This document shows, in pieces, positions 38,481-50,117 of a stretch of DNA of 64,000 nt. Source of the DNA: Deroplatys truncata. Lineage: Eukaryota; Arthropoda; Insecta; Mantodea; Mantidae. A program made the position numbers and the translations under genes. Position 1 is the stretch's first letter; every line of letters begins with the position of its first letter. Location: assembly GCA_030765065.1 (NCBI GenBank), contig CM060987.1:71310557-71374556 (forward strand), given 5' to 3'. The notes below the pieces were generated by a model. That model saw only the letters and a program-made list of their open reading frames with translations. It did not search any database and was not told the origin of the DNA.

Positions 38481-39052
38481 AACATACTAACCAAGCGGAA
38501 TGGCTCAGGCGGTTGCGTCTGTGGCCCGCATTCGGGTGGTCGTGGGTTCGATTCCCGCGGCCGACCTTCCTGATCTATGGGGTTTTTCGGGTTTCCTCGG
38601 ATCTAGGCGAATGCTGGGAAGGCTCATTGACGCCCCCTAATTCCTCTTCCTTCATTCCCTCTCATTTCACCTTCCTCTTTCATGTTACAGGTTGGCTCCG
38701 GGGCTGTTTGTCGGATAAACATGGCGCAGACGGCTTGCATGTTGCAATCTCTTCTCGGCCGCTTGAGTCTCCGCTGCTGGGTCGCTTTCCCCGGTCTCCG
38801 CCGGAGGGGAGCCTGTGAGCCATCCTCTGGTGGGAGGACTGGTTTGAGCGCACTCTGTCTGGGTGGTCAAGCTTGTAACCGTTAGGGACCTTTGCGCGTC
38901 TCTGTCGCCTGCGTCGGCCGGTCCTGCAGGCCATATGCCGCCTTTGGTTCCTTCATCTCATCCGTTCCTCCTGGGGGTGAATGAATAAAAGTTCCCCCAT
39001 GCGGGTCGAGGTGCTAGGTGTGTCCTTCGTAACTTAATCCTAACATACTAAC
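38481..39052 (+). repeat. long (about 550 bp) tRNA-derived SINE, family S4, with target-site duplication
   Basis: The element spans 38492-39041. The head has AAGCGGAATGGCTCAGGCGG (A box region), CCGCATTCGGGTGGTCG and the B box GGGTTCGATTCCC. The body carries TAGGCGAATGCTGGGAAGG, then a GC-rich 350-bp part, and the 3' end holds GAATGAATAAAAG and CCCCATGCGGGTCGAGG. AACATACTAAC occurs exactly on both sides (38481-38491 and 39042-39052), so the whole unit inserted at once. It is far more GC-rich than its surroundings and has suffered little decay. The open frames within it are incidental. Confidence 0.88.
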
Positions 39053-40553
39053 ACCAATGTAGATCAGTAATAGCACTGAGGACTTGTTACAAAGAAAGGG
39101 GGGCAAACATATTGTTAGAACATACGGAAGCTGCCATATTTAGAAGTGGCTCCAATTTGTAGAGCAAAATTTCTCCAAAAAATATGCGAAAATGTACATC
39201 TTTGTTTCAAAAACTATAAAAGTTATGACTTTCTGTGAAGTGGTGCAGGATTCGGATTATAAAATGCAAGATGCAGTACGATTTTAAAATATTATATTAT
39301 GCAACAAGCCTATAATAGTAGTAAATTAGATGGCACGATCTAGAGCGAGTTGCGAGTAGTACGACAGGTGGCAGCACTGTTGAGTCCACGCCGTATCTAA
39401 TTATTATTATGTATGTTTTTGCAGGTAAAGAAAATCAACTCAATGTATTAGAACAATTAAAACTACAATGAACATAATTTATTTTAAATACACACATTTC
39501 TTTGTTTAACTGGGGAATGGATACCAGTGGACTGCTGATTTGAAAATGGTATGGGCGATAGGGGAACTACAAGCCCAGCCATGTAAGATCATGAGTCGCT
39601 GAAGTATTATGGATGTCATAACAGTTCATTTACATCACATGCAATCAGCGTATTATTGTGGTCCACCAAAAATATTTTTAAGGTACAAGTATTGTATCCA
39701 AGGTATAACATGCATATGGAATCAAAGAGGAAATTCCAATTTAGAAGGGTACACAAGCATGCCTTTTCTTTAAGGCAGTTTTGCCATTTAGTAAAGCAAA
39801 AGGTCTTTTGTAATTTTTATTTTGAAACTTAAACAATTTCGTAAGCATGTATATGAAGGGCCTAAGGGAAGAAGAATCAGTCACATTTTCTCTGAAGAAA
39901 GAAAAAAAAAAACAGAAATTCCAACCCTCTTGAATACAAGGCATACTACTCCCCCTACAGATGAAATTGGGCGATTTTCTGCATTGTGAATGCAATGAAA
40001 TCCGTATTGTTACTTAAATAATTATCGTAACCTAACGTGCGTACTGTATGCTGCAAAACAAATATCAGTTAACTGGGGTTGGCAGAAAATGTGCTTAAGT
40101 GTGTGCCATCTCGTACCACACGTTTATAACGTTTCTGAAGATTATTGAACATTTTGATGAACTAAGGTCGCTGTAAGGACATAAAAAAAAAACCGTTATC
40201 TTCTCGCGTAGTTCGGGAATGTTTGTAGGTGGGTCATTTGTCTTAAAAACTGACTCTTTCAGCATGTTCCATATGTAGACATCGGGAGACAGTGAGATTC
40301 AGGGAGCAGGCAGGATACGGGAATGAAGTTCCACGAGATATCAGGGGATCTCCAAAATGTCCTTGCAATGTCCCCCCTCAGTATGGTTTGTTGCTCGCTC
40401 ATCCCTTGCTTTTAGAGCTGAGCAACTTGAATCCGTATGCAAATCCACCCAGTTTTTTAAACATCCGCAGAACAACTTGAATAGTTCAAACCAAGTCAGC
40501 GATGGTGATCGTAGACTGCGCTTTTGGTTGGCTCTTTAATACGTTTTGCAAAA
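39053..40553. other. non-coding, no recognisable feature
   Basis: AT-rich spacer. No SINE boxes or dispersed-family sequence were noticed. An A run lies near 39900. Confidence 0.4.
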
Positions 40554-40865
40554 ATAGTCCCTGGTTCTCGTTTGTGGTCTTAGTTTTTGGGGACCTGTTG
40601 TCCCCTTTCGCTGACAGGACTGATCCTATACGACGAACTTGCCAACGAGAGCTAACTTTATTTTTGGTGCCTCCTTACACCTGTTAAGTAGTCCCTGATT
40701 TTCGTTTGTGGCGATTGTTCTTGGGCGACCTGTTGTCCCTTTCGTTGACATACACCCTAGTAGTCAAAGCGACTGTAAATAAAGAAAAATAACAACACTA
40801 ATCCCGTACGGCGAACTAGCTAGAGACAGCTAGCATTTTTTTGTTATTTGGTGTCTCCTTATTAA
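40554..40865 (+). repeat. imperfect tandem duplication, two units
   Basis: Unit 1 (40554-40685) and unit 2 (about 40687-40865) share AGTCCCTGGTTCTCGTTTGTGG or AGTCCCTGATTTTCGTTTGTGG, GACCTGTTGTCCC, TCGCTGACA or TCGTTGACA, ACGACGAACT or ACGGCGAACT, and TTTGGTGTCTCCTTA-type ends in the same order. Unit 2 has an extra insertion of about 45 bp (TACACCCTAGTAG to AACAACA). Confidence 0.7.
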
Positions 40866-42149
40866 ATCTCCTCTAGTACGGCACTGCATATAATGTGAAC
40901 CGAACTCGGTGGATTCTGACGTCCTACTCTGTATGACCGGAAATAATGTTCCACGATAAACACCTGTGACAACCATAATTGTGATACCGTAATTACTGAC
41001 AGGAAGATATAAATAATAAAAAATAATAGTAAGATAGAGAAATAATTGCAGTAAATAATTTCCGTATATTAAATCAAGGTGTAATGCAATAAGCTTGGAT
41101 TGAAAAGATTTGTTCAAGGAAAAGGTAATTAGCAGATCATGTTAAGTTGTTAGCGACAGCCGAAGTAGTGAACACGTTAGTATAAAAGTTCTTATAATTC
41201 AGTTAGGTTATAATCTCAGTACGTTTGAATAGTCACGTAGGCCGAATTCTGGAAAAGAGAAAGTAATAAAATTCTCAGAATCAGGGAGATTCACCATAGA
41301 TCCAAGGTAACAGACGCACACGTAGCATTTTTAAATATTGACCAGAGCAATAAGGGACGCCCGCGTGTAGTACTAAGTATGGTGGAGCTTGGTAATATAA
41401 AGGCGTGCAATGTAAATCAGAGACATGTATCGTTCGTGCACACAGTGATCACTCTGGATACTTGTGACGACTCGTCTTATTTTAAGCGCTCATCGATGCG
41501 CTTGTGCAAGTAGGATTTAGCGGCCATCGCGGGGGGATTTGCCGGTGAGCGTTTTAGCGACTCGCGGCATATTACGCTTCTAGTTTATTTTATTGCGGAA
41601 ATAGTTATATCAAACTGCAGAAGATAGCAGGTATAATATGTAATTCAATTGTTATAGTTTCGGGTGCTACGGTTGATAATCAGTTTCGTTCTTTATTTTC
41701 AAGCGTCGGCAACTCGCTTCAATAGCTTAAGTATTAGATCACATTAAATTTCTCAGCGTATTTATACTAGTATCCTTTAAAACATACGCATACCCTGAGA
41801 AAGTACTCATAGCTATACCACTAGAGCAGCTGGCGCAGCTACGAGATAACGGCAACATCAGAAGCAGGTAAAGTAAACTGCTTCAAAATTGTCACACCTT
41901 CGCGCGGCTTTATTCATAATGTAGTACGTTATCAGTAGACATCAACACCCAACGGAATTCACAATTATAGACATTACTATTATTAAACTATTATAGATAT
42001 TAAATATCGATAATTTGATTGTCGTTTGTTTTGCCGCAGACTGTATAGGAACACTATAATATATAAGAAATGGTGAAACTGTAGTGGGTAGAAAAGGTGT
42101 ATGTATACGCAACACACCAAATTTTTATTTCCGATACCAGTGTCAGTAT
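40866..42149. other. non-coding; mildly GC-richer patch at 41430-41600
   Basis: No coding motif. ATATAAAG at about 41395 resembles a TATA box but has no initiator about 30 bp downstream. I make no promoter call. Confidence 0.35.
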
Positions 42150-43225
42150 GGTGTAGTAAGTACCTATTGCATTCCGCACTAAAGTTGCATGTCGAGATTT
42201 CACCGAAAATACATGTTTTGAGGACCACTGAGTAAAATGTTTTTAGTGCACGCTCTCTAAAACGCTGCTTGTTGGACTATTCACACGCGGAAAAATGGTA
42301 CTTTAGTGGCATAAGGCGCATACGTCGTCAGTATCGTATCTTAGTTCACAACAGAAACGCCGATTTAAATTTCTGGCTCGGGTTTAAATTTCCTAAGGAT
42401 TTTCACCCATATTGTCAGTCAAATGTTTGTGGTTTAGAAATGAGCCCTCAGGATAAGCACTGGCATTTACATCCGCATCTCGTATTGTTGTCAGAGCTTT
42501 CTAAGAGGCATTGGTACGGTTCATAGCGTAGAATTCAAACGGTTGTGAGAGTATGTCAACAAATGACTGACTAAGCTTTTTATATTTAAATAGTACTTAT
42601 ATAGCATTAATTTTATATAATTTAGAGCTGTTACTTGCAACTGTTAAATGCACAACGTGCGCCAAGGCTTTGTACATAAATAGCTATTAAAGAGGTTCTA
42701 AACTTGGTTTTCAAGTTCAATATCTTTCAAATGTGCTACACGAATGACCAAATCTACCCTTTACATGGATTAAGTCCTCTTCATTCGGAAGGACTTTTGT
42801 ATAACCGGTAAATCTTAAGTGATAGACAAAAACGTACTCAAAACATGTAGATCTATTTAAGATGGTTAAAAAACTTATTTAAAATAGCGTTTTTGTAGCA
42901 TCAGCCGTTTCCGAGATACACATTACTATTGTTTTGAAATGTTCAATACTTCGTCATATTTTTCATGTGCTGTTGTTATTCAATTGTTTCTTGCAATGTC
43001 ATAGAAAGAGTATGGAATTTCAGCGAACCACTTTTAACATCCAACTGGATTCGGATTCCTCTATTTCCCTACAACGAAATGTAAAATTTCTGCAAACGTT
43101 TATCTCGATTGACATGAAGTAAATAGAATAATAAGCTTTTGTAGGAATGGTTTGCATAAGTTACATAAACATAATTATTATATTGGGCACCTATAGAAGG
43201 ATATGTGAATCTAACATCACATTTG
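42150..43225 (+). repeat. CTTTCTCTAC-family repeat, copy H (with about 400-bp interruption)
   Basis: The 5' part (to about 42250) has CATTCCGCACTAAAG and GATTTCACCGAAAATACATG. Family sequence resumes near 42700 (ACTTGGTTTTCAAGTTCAA) and runs through TATAACCGGTAAATCTTAAG, CCGTTTCCGAGATACAC and TATCTCGATTGACATGAAG to GAATCTAACATCACA. The insert at about 42260-42690 is unrelated AT-rich DNA with an 85-codon frame and no recognised domain. Confidence 0.7.
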
Positions 43226-43617
43226 TTCAATAAATGCTTTGCTAAGAATAAAAGACCTCTAGTTCCTACGTATTTGTAGAGTGCGCAGAGTACAAGGCCG
43301 TTCACAAAGTATGCACTCATTTGGTAGGAATAAAAAATATTATATACTCAGTTTTATAAGTTATGGCTCTTGGGTTAATTTCCTTTGTTAACTTCAATTA
43401 CTTATTCAAACCTTTAAAAGAAAATTTGTCATGTTGAGCATAGCAGGAAGCTGATGGTACGTTGATTTGTGTTCACATAGTTTATAAACTCGTGCCGTTC
43501 ATAGATTTAGAGACACGACCTCCTCCATAGTTTGCGGGTAGCATTTCCTCCTCTTGATCTGGAGAGCCCGAATTTTGGTTGGTATAAATTTTCTCGATTG
43601 GTTGTTTTTTAGCTTCA
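43226..43617. other. non-coding spacer
   Basis: AT-rich DNA between two repeat copies. Nothing was recognised. Confidence 0.4.
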
Positions 43618-44290
43618 CTAGCGCCTACCTATAATTGTTAGTGAAAGTGTTAGCTTCCACCCAAAAAGTTGGATATTTCTTTAAAAAATGGCGTTTTGAA
43701 ACCCGCTGAATCAAAAAAAAACGCATTTTTAGAAAAAAAATGTGTTGAGCAAAATGACTCACGAAAAGTCTTATCAATACCAAACCTGTTGTCAGTGACG
43801 TCCAAGGATGCAACGCGAAGATGTTCTAAAAATTCCCACAACTCAAAGTACGCTTTATATGGAACACTTTTCATAATTTTGAATTTTCCCGGAAATGGTT
43901 CGTAAGACTTTAATTAAAATAGGATATGTTTAAGGATTCGAGTGCTAACAAAATGTGTATCTTGAATCCTCTGCGAATACCCTATGAAGTCCTCATCATT
44001 CTGAGTGAATTTTGTACACCTGCTTTTGTATAACTGGTAAACCTTAAGCGATAGACAAAAGCGTTCGTAATAGAGAATGTGGATCTGGTTACAACACACA
44101 CACTGTATCTTCAATCGCTTCTTTTGTGGCATTAAACATTTCCGAGATAATCGTTATTGGTTTACATTTTCAAGTTGTTTATATTTGCTGAAGTGTTAAA
44201 AAGTGGTCCTTCATTTAATTCTCGTGACGTGCAAAGAGAGGAGTTGCCAGCGTAATTAGTCACCGTACAACGAAATATCTAATAATACCC
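43618..44290 (+). repeat. CTTTCTCTAC-family repeat, copy I
   Basis: Contains TTAGCTTCCACCCAAAAAGT, ACGAAAAGTCTTATCAATACC, GGATGCAACGCGAAGATG, TTCCCGGAAATGGTTCG, TATAACTGGTAAACCTTAAG, ATTTCCGAGATAATCGTTATT and CGTGACGTGCAAAGAGAG in family order. The 3' terminus is lost. An ATTT microsatellite begins just beyond. Confidence 0.75.
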
Positions 44291-44299
44291 ATCAGATCA

Positions 44300-44330
44300 T
44301 TTATTTTTATTTATTTATTTATTTATTTTT
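44300..44330 (+). repeat. (ATTT)n microsatellite
   Basis: About seven imperfect units of ATTT. Confidence 0.9.
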
Positions 44331-45749
44331 AACCAGGGTTTTGCGTACTCTAAAACAAAATTAATGTCTACAGCTATCAGCTCTGTAGAATCCGGGCTCC
44401 TGTAAGATTTTTTCACCTATTTCATTGACCGTTTATGTTTTCGAAAACGGACGTTTATGTCTTGAAAGCTTTTAAAGTTAATCGAAAACACAACCTTTAA
44501 GTAGTAACGAATGCAACTTGTTAATTACATATATGATCGGAAATGTTGTCTGAAAAATGCATTTATAATACCAGCAAATCTGCCTGTTTGATAGTGAAAA
44601 CGTTTACCTCCTGGATTTCTAGACGTACGAATGCTTGAAAATTATTTTCCTGCTACCTATTGTATTGTATCACATTTTAGGAAGGTTTAATTTTTTCGAT
44701 GTTGAATTTAGTTATTTTACGCACAATATTTCTATTTCAGTCTTTATTTTATTGAAAAACTTTTAGATCTACTTTTTCGTGCTTAGGGGTTGACGTCAGT
44801 TATCAGAAAGAGTAACCACATAGTGGCACCACCTGAAATATAATATAAATGCGCAGGAATGTGGCTCATTATTTATTTTAGTTATTTACCGTCCGTAAAA
44901 TAAAACTCTTAATTAAAAAGCACAATTCCAGCGCTGTTTTCACAACTTTTAGCTGGATGGTAGCATTACACGGACGGAATGCTGCTTATGGTTGCATATA
45001 TTATGCTTATTTGCATATCATTGTGATTTTAATTGCATGTCAGTTATCTTTCTTTTAATTGCATATAAATCTGGGTCGTGTTGGTGATGAAGTCTGGCTG
45101 CTATTTGAACACGCTCATTTACCCGAACTGTCCTTCTGGTATTGATATTTAGTGTCGTAAAATGCAGAGTGATAGATAAAAGTGAGGTCAAAGCTGTAAA
45201 AGTCCGACGCAAGGTGGTAATAAACCTTTTATGCCAAAGATATTAAGTTCTTAAAATGACTAAATTCCAGAGTTCTGCGTAATGTAAGGATAAGCAAAGC
45301 ATTAAACTTTCATTTTGAATCTTTTATGAAAAATGACGCAAGATTGGATTAAGCGATACTTTTTGTTTCTTTAAAAGGTCAATCCATTAGCTGTTTCGGT
45401 GGCAGTTTTGACAATTAAGCCGTACAAGAAGTTCGGCTTCGTCTTCACCTTAAAAAACTTTTAGAAGCTAAATTAGCGGAGCAGAAATAGGTTTCTGTGT
45501 TCTGACGTTTTTAAAGATTTTCCATTTTATTAGTTTTGTACTTTTCTGAAAATTGCACCCATTTGTTTTTGGCTCGTTTCGTGTGGCGTTTACATTATTT
45601 TATGGGCATTTTTTGAAGCAGGTGTTTTGGTATAATAGATACCTGAAATTGTACTAAAATGGATTTTATCCAGTGGAGAAAAAAAAATGTCAGTCAGGAA
45701 TTGTCAGCTTCTTCATTCAGCTCGTTAACATCTCAGTTTTACTTCAAAG
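44331..45749. other. non-coding, no recognisable feature
   Basis: AT-rich spacer up to the target site of the inverted SINE pair. No coding motif. Confidence 0.4.
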
Positions 45750-45764
45750 CAATCTTTCAATAAG

Positions 45765-46080
45765 GTAGAATCAGATGACTGAAAAATTCAATGCCATAGC
45801 CGGGATTTGAACCACGGATCTCCCGGTCTCCGTCCGGTTGCTCTAACCACTGAGCTACCATGGCAACATGCCGGCACGCCATTAAATTCTCCAGCTGACT
45901 CGCATTTTTCCCGGTAAACCACAAGGAGATCTCAAATGTATTGAGATGTCATACCCCTATGGCGACTTACATTCTTTGTAAGTACTTAAGCCCCGGGCTT
46001 TTAGTTTCAACCACTATTAGGTCAATTAATGGAATTAATTGTTCTTTCACACAAGCCGTGTGTTGGACAAGGTTGGAAAG
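45765..46080 (-). repeat. SINE family S2, left (minus) unit
   Basis: On the minus strand the tRNA-like part reads GCCATGGTAGCTCAGTGG, then GTTAGAGC, GAGACCGGGAGATCC and GTGGTTCAAATCCCGGC. The acceptor arms (GCCATGG and CTATGGC) still pair over seven positions, one of them G-U, and the D arm GCTC/GAGC is intact. The T stem is mismatched, so it is not a functional tRNA. Upstream, in element orientation, about 230 bp of non-tRNA sequence precedes it (AAGTCGCCATAGGGGTATG, AAATGCGAGTCAGCTGG). Confidence 0.85.
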
Positions 46081-46147
46081 GTAGAATCTGATGACTGAAT
46101 TCGGCTATGGCATTGGATTTTTTAGTCATCTGATTCTACCTTTCCAA

Positions 46148-46338
46148 CCCTGGGAAAAATGCGAGTCAGCTGGAGAATTTAATGGCGTGCCGGCATGTTG
46201 CTATGATAGCTCAGTGGTTAGAGCAACCGGACGGAGACCGGGAGATCCGTGGTTCAAATCCCGGCTATGGCATTGAATTTTTCAGTCATCTGATTCTACC
46301 TTTCCAACACACGGCTTGTGTGAAAGAACAATTAATTC
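46148..46338 (+). repeat. SINE family S2, right (plus) unit
   Basis: Contains AAAATGCGAGTCAGCTGGAG, GCGTGCCGGCATGTTGC, the same tRNA-like core with GCTATGATAGCTCAGTGG, and the 3' part TCAGTCATCTGATTCTACC, ACACACGGCTTGTGTG and AACAATTAATTCC. It is shorter upstream than the left unit. It ends exactly at the target-site duplication. Confidence 0.85.
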
Positions 46339-46353
46339 CAATCTTTCAATAAG

Positions 46354-48342
46354 TTTAAAATCAGGACTAACAAGTGTTATATTAAAAAGCGTTTCTAAAT
46401 GCTTATAAGCGAAGTAAACATCACAGTGAAAAAGTTGAAAATCGGTTCAATTTTCAAAAGCAAATATAAAACTAATAAAATGAAAAGTGTTGGGGGGACG
46501 AAACTTTCTGGAATCACTGTAGGTGTTTCTAAGGAATATGTTGCAACCACTTGAAGTGGGATAACACGCAAGGCCCACGGTTGAATTGTCGGGATAAGGT
46601 ATTTTGTTTTTCGGGACTTTTCCCCCAATGCTCTAAAGAAACATTTCCGGGTTACTCCTCTTTGGATCCGTGTCCTTTTTAGCGTCATTCCACCCATTTT
46701 CATTCAGGCTTTTGCAAATCTGATTTTCTCAGAGAGATGATAAACATTAGAGTTCCATATCTTCCTGGCATATAAATATAGTGAATTTTATATATAACTT
46801 TTCTTTCAGGATGGACAGCAGCCGTAAATTATAGCAACGCGTGGTGTTATTCTCTTTAAAGTAGTTTCTTAATGTTTCCCATCAGTGTAAAAGGCGAAAG
46901 TTAAAACATTTTAAACCTAATTAAATTCTTATTCATATTCAATTTTTCAGCATTTCCCACGTTTTTCATTGATTGAGCAATGAACGAAATGACTATAATC
47001 GAGTTATAAGTAATCGATGATAATAGCCTGAACGACGGTAAATTTGTAGTAATGGTAATGATGGAATATAACCATGAATAAACATTTAGATCGCCTTAGT
47101 AAGTCAAATCTTGTTGGGTACATGATATTACAGTTTCCATTGCTAACCAATATCAGAAGGAATCCAGGGGTGCTGGTACAAAAACATGAAGGATTTTGCA
47201 GTTTGAGGGAACTAGAATGAGATAGGTATGGATGCGTTCCTTTCAATAAATTTATCATTATTTATGGACAACCAACACTAAATAGTTTATTATGCTAGAT
47301 TTTGACAACCTGCTTATAATCTTAGGATACTATACCTTTTTCACTATAAGCTGAAAGGAGAAGTAAACAAAACCACGTGACAAGACAGCACCTCAATGGC
47401 TGGTGGACAAACTACAACCTTTCCCGCTTAGCATGTCGTCTCTTCCTCCACAAAAAACAGATCGTTTCAGATCGTAACATTTTTGTGGTTATTCTCGTGC
47501 AGAGAAATCTAAAAAAACTCATTATTGTAACAGTTCAATTTATGAAACTAAATGTGTTCGTTCAGATTCACCTATAACTAAATAAATCGTTACAGCAGAG
47601 TGTTTAAGAGGCTATGCGCAGGCGCTGCAGTTCGTTTCCGGCTGAGAATCCTCTGCCATTGTGAAAAACATAAGTGAGGGAAATGGAAAGAAGACAGTTG
47701 TGTTAAATGCTTTTAACAAATTCTGTGACAAGTACCCACCTTTAATTAACAATAAATATGGTTGGCCATTGTTTAGCAATAATTGAACTTCTTTGTTAGT
47801 AATGCAGAATTGTTGCTCGAATAGTTTGAGTTGCGTTTGTTTTCTGTTGTGTTTTAACCTATAGTGCTAATCGATTTTTTAACTTGACTCATAAAAGGTT
47901 AAAGCAAAAGTGGTATACTGATATTAGTCATTAAATGAATGATTTCTAAAGCCTGAAGTTAAGAACAGTTTAATCCAGTGACTTTAATCACAGATGCCGA
48001 ACTGTTCAGGTACAACTTTTATTTGTCTACTTTTAGCATTATGTGTTAGAAGTTTAGGAGTAAGGCACAATATAGGAATAAGACATACAGTGTTTAAAAG
48101 CTAATGATTCCCCAAGGTGCACAATATACTGTATTAGCATTCTGTCTGAAGCAATTTCCTCTCCCGGGTACTTAGTTCCCGTCATCCTCCACGTGGTGCT
48201 GCCAAGTGGTCGGCGGAGTGATACATTTAAGTTTTGTTTACTTCTTTCAGATTAAGTGAAAAAGGTATACAAAGGATTTAGAGCATGTTCTCAAATCTCT
48301 TGAATGTATGCCCCTAACCAAACGGCATGTAAAATATAGTTT
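46354..48342. other. non-coding, no recognisable feature
   Basis: AT-rich spacer of about 2 kb. Short frames only. Confidence 0.4.
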
Positions 48343-49290
48343 TTACTTTTCTTACCACTTATCTACGTTTTCCAAAAACTTCATTGAGACTTCATCGGAA
48401 ATACAAGTTTTAAATCCCTGAAATCTCCTCCCCCCTCCTGCCAAAAAGCTTTTAATAATTCCAAAAACGTCCCCACCTGTCGCGTATATGTAACGAGGTT
48501 TCGGATGAATACCAAACTTGTACATATTAGGTAACGCATAATTCAAGGAAGTAAATACACGTATTTTCACAAATATTTCCTGCCCTGATTTATCCATAAT
48601 TTGGAAGAATTTTCGTTAGCTTTTATTTTCTCAAAAACATTCCTAACCAACATTGAACAAAATATAACTATGAAGCCCGCTCCTTCAACTATTTACGACA
48701 TGGTAAGTCGCCATTAGGATGTGCTATCTCAAAATAATTTGAGATCTTCTTTTGGAAAAATACGAGCCAGTTGAATTTAATGTCGTACCGGCATGGTAAC
48801 TTGGTTAGAGCAACCGAATGGAAACCGAAGATACATGTTCCAAATCCCGGCCATGGCATTGAGTTTTCCAGTCGTCTGATTCTAGCTTTCCAATCTAGTC
48901 CAACACACGGCTTGCGGAAGAGTAACTCATTCCAAATATCATATCTTTGAGGTAATTTTTTGTCTTTGATTATCTGCGAATAGCCTTGAGCTCCTTATTC
49001 TAATTTATTTTTATTTTAATAATTCTAAACAACACGGAAACGGCAAGAAGCAAACAAAAATTTGCCATAGTAATGCACGTCAATTTAAAAATCATAGTTT
49101 GTTAAATAAAGTTTTTGTGGCATTAAGATTTTCCTGTTTGAATTTTCTGAAACGTTTTGGAAGCGTTAATCCAGCATTCTTTTGTTTCCCCCAAGGTAAG
49201 TCATAAGTATGTGTAAATTCAAAGCTTGCGTTTAGCAATTTTGGATTTTAAACCTCGCCAGCGTTTTAAACATTTGATTGTTGTCTTGTG
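48343..49290 (+). repeat. CTTTCTCTAC-family repeat, copy J (split by a SINE)
   Basis: The 5' part (48343-48670) has TTTTACTTTTCTTACCAC, TCATCGGAAATACAAG and GGATGAATACCAAACTTG. It stops inside the GATTAAAATATCATATG phrase and resumes after the SINE at 48934 with AAATATCATATCTTTGAGG. It then continues through TTATCTGCGAATAGCC to a weakened 3' end. The insertion point is unambiguous. Confidence 0.65.
48672..48933 (+). repeat. SINE family S2, copy inserted into repeat copy J
   Basis: Opens around GACATGGTAAGTCGCCATTAGG, then AAATACGAGCCAGTTG, TGTCGTACCGGCATGG, GGTTAGAGCAACCGAATGG, CAAATCCCGGCCATGGC, CAGTCGTCTGATTCTAGC and ACACACGGCTTGCGG. Flanking AAAATATAACTA and AAATATCATAT look like a worn target-site duplication. 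The tRNA-like core starts about 120 bp into the element. Confidence 0.8.
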
Positions 49291-50110
49291 CTCCTGCACA
49301 TCATTGTGAAGGTACGGGAGTGGGAATCGGGCAATATTAATCATGTTTAACAGGAAGGGTACTGAAAAAGAGGGTTTTTATGAATGTTTATATAACAAAG
49401 CTATATAAGTAACTTCAATGGGGTAAACAAAGCACATGCTAGTAACACATCAGCGTTTTAAACTATAGTAAACATTCTCTTAAGTATTGTTAATATCGCT
49501 GCTCATAGGACATTTTATTTTTTCCTCCCCCTCCCCTGTTCCAAGAAATATCGTCTTAACATTTGTGAAATAGCTTTTTAGTAGACATATAGTTTTCATT
49601 GCAGCTTTACTTTAAGTCGTTATTTTTACTTGTAACGTTGTAGATTAGTATCGGTGGTTTGGACCATGGAAGTTCTCTCCCTCCATAAGCGAAGAGGAAT
49701 AGTGAATCTGGTTAAATGCATTTATGAAAAGTTATTTTTTTACTGTATGTTCCTTAAGTAGGTTTGTTTTTTATTAAGCTTTTAATTATAAATAATTATG
49801 AAAGGCGTTTGATAGAAACTCTTGATAATTCAAATTCTTCCTTATAATTTTGTTTTTCTACATTTTAGGTTATTTAGTCAGCTGAATGAAAAGGTAAAAG
49901 CTTGGTGCAGTAATTTGTATCACAGATTACTTAAATGTAAAGAATGATTATATTATGAATATGCATTTTTATGTGACATTAATTTGAGATATTTGTTTAT
50001 TGTAATTATTGTTGAGAAGTACGTTTTTAATGCCTTACTGAAACTGACAATAATAGCGTGCAATAATGCAGCGAGGGGGTGAGCTGTTTATCATTATTGG
50101 AAACGAGGAA
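49291..50110. other. non-coding spacer
   Basis: AT-rich with T-rich runs. No motif up to the repeated GTTGGCGCG blocks. Confidence 0.4.
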
Positions 50111-50117
50111 GTTACGT

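Larger units (their letters stand above)
45750..46353. mobile_element. inverted pair of family S2 SINEs flanked by a perfect 15-bp target-site duplication
   Basis: CAATCTTTCAATAAG occurs at 45750-45764 and 46339-46353 and brackets the whole structure. The left half (45765 to about 46080) is a minus-strand S2 element, and the right half (about 46148-46338) is a plus-strand S2 element with the same tRNA-like core. Between them 46071-46099 and 46122-46149 form a near-perfect 28-bp inverted repeat (GGTTGGAAAGGTAGAATC) around a 22-nt loop. The duplicated target shows that both halves arrived in one event. Confidence 0.85.

Noticed and set aside
38513-38934. Arg/Ser/Pro-rich frames of 60-100 codons
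   Set aside because: They lie entirely inside the GC-rich SINE at 38492-39041, on both strands and in several frames.
41390-41430. TATA-like ATATAAAG
   Set aside because: No initiator at the expected distance and no downstream exon.
45765-46338. Functional tRNA genes
   Set aside because: The tRNA-like cores have mismatched T stems and lack the usual T before the anticodon. They are embedded in multi-copy SINEs.
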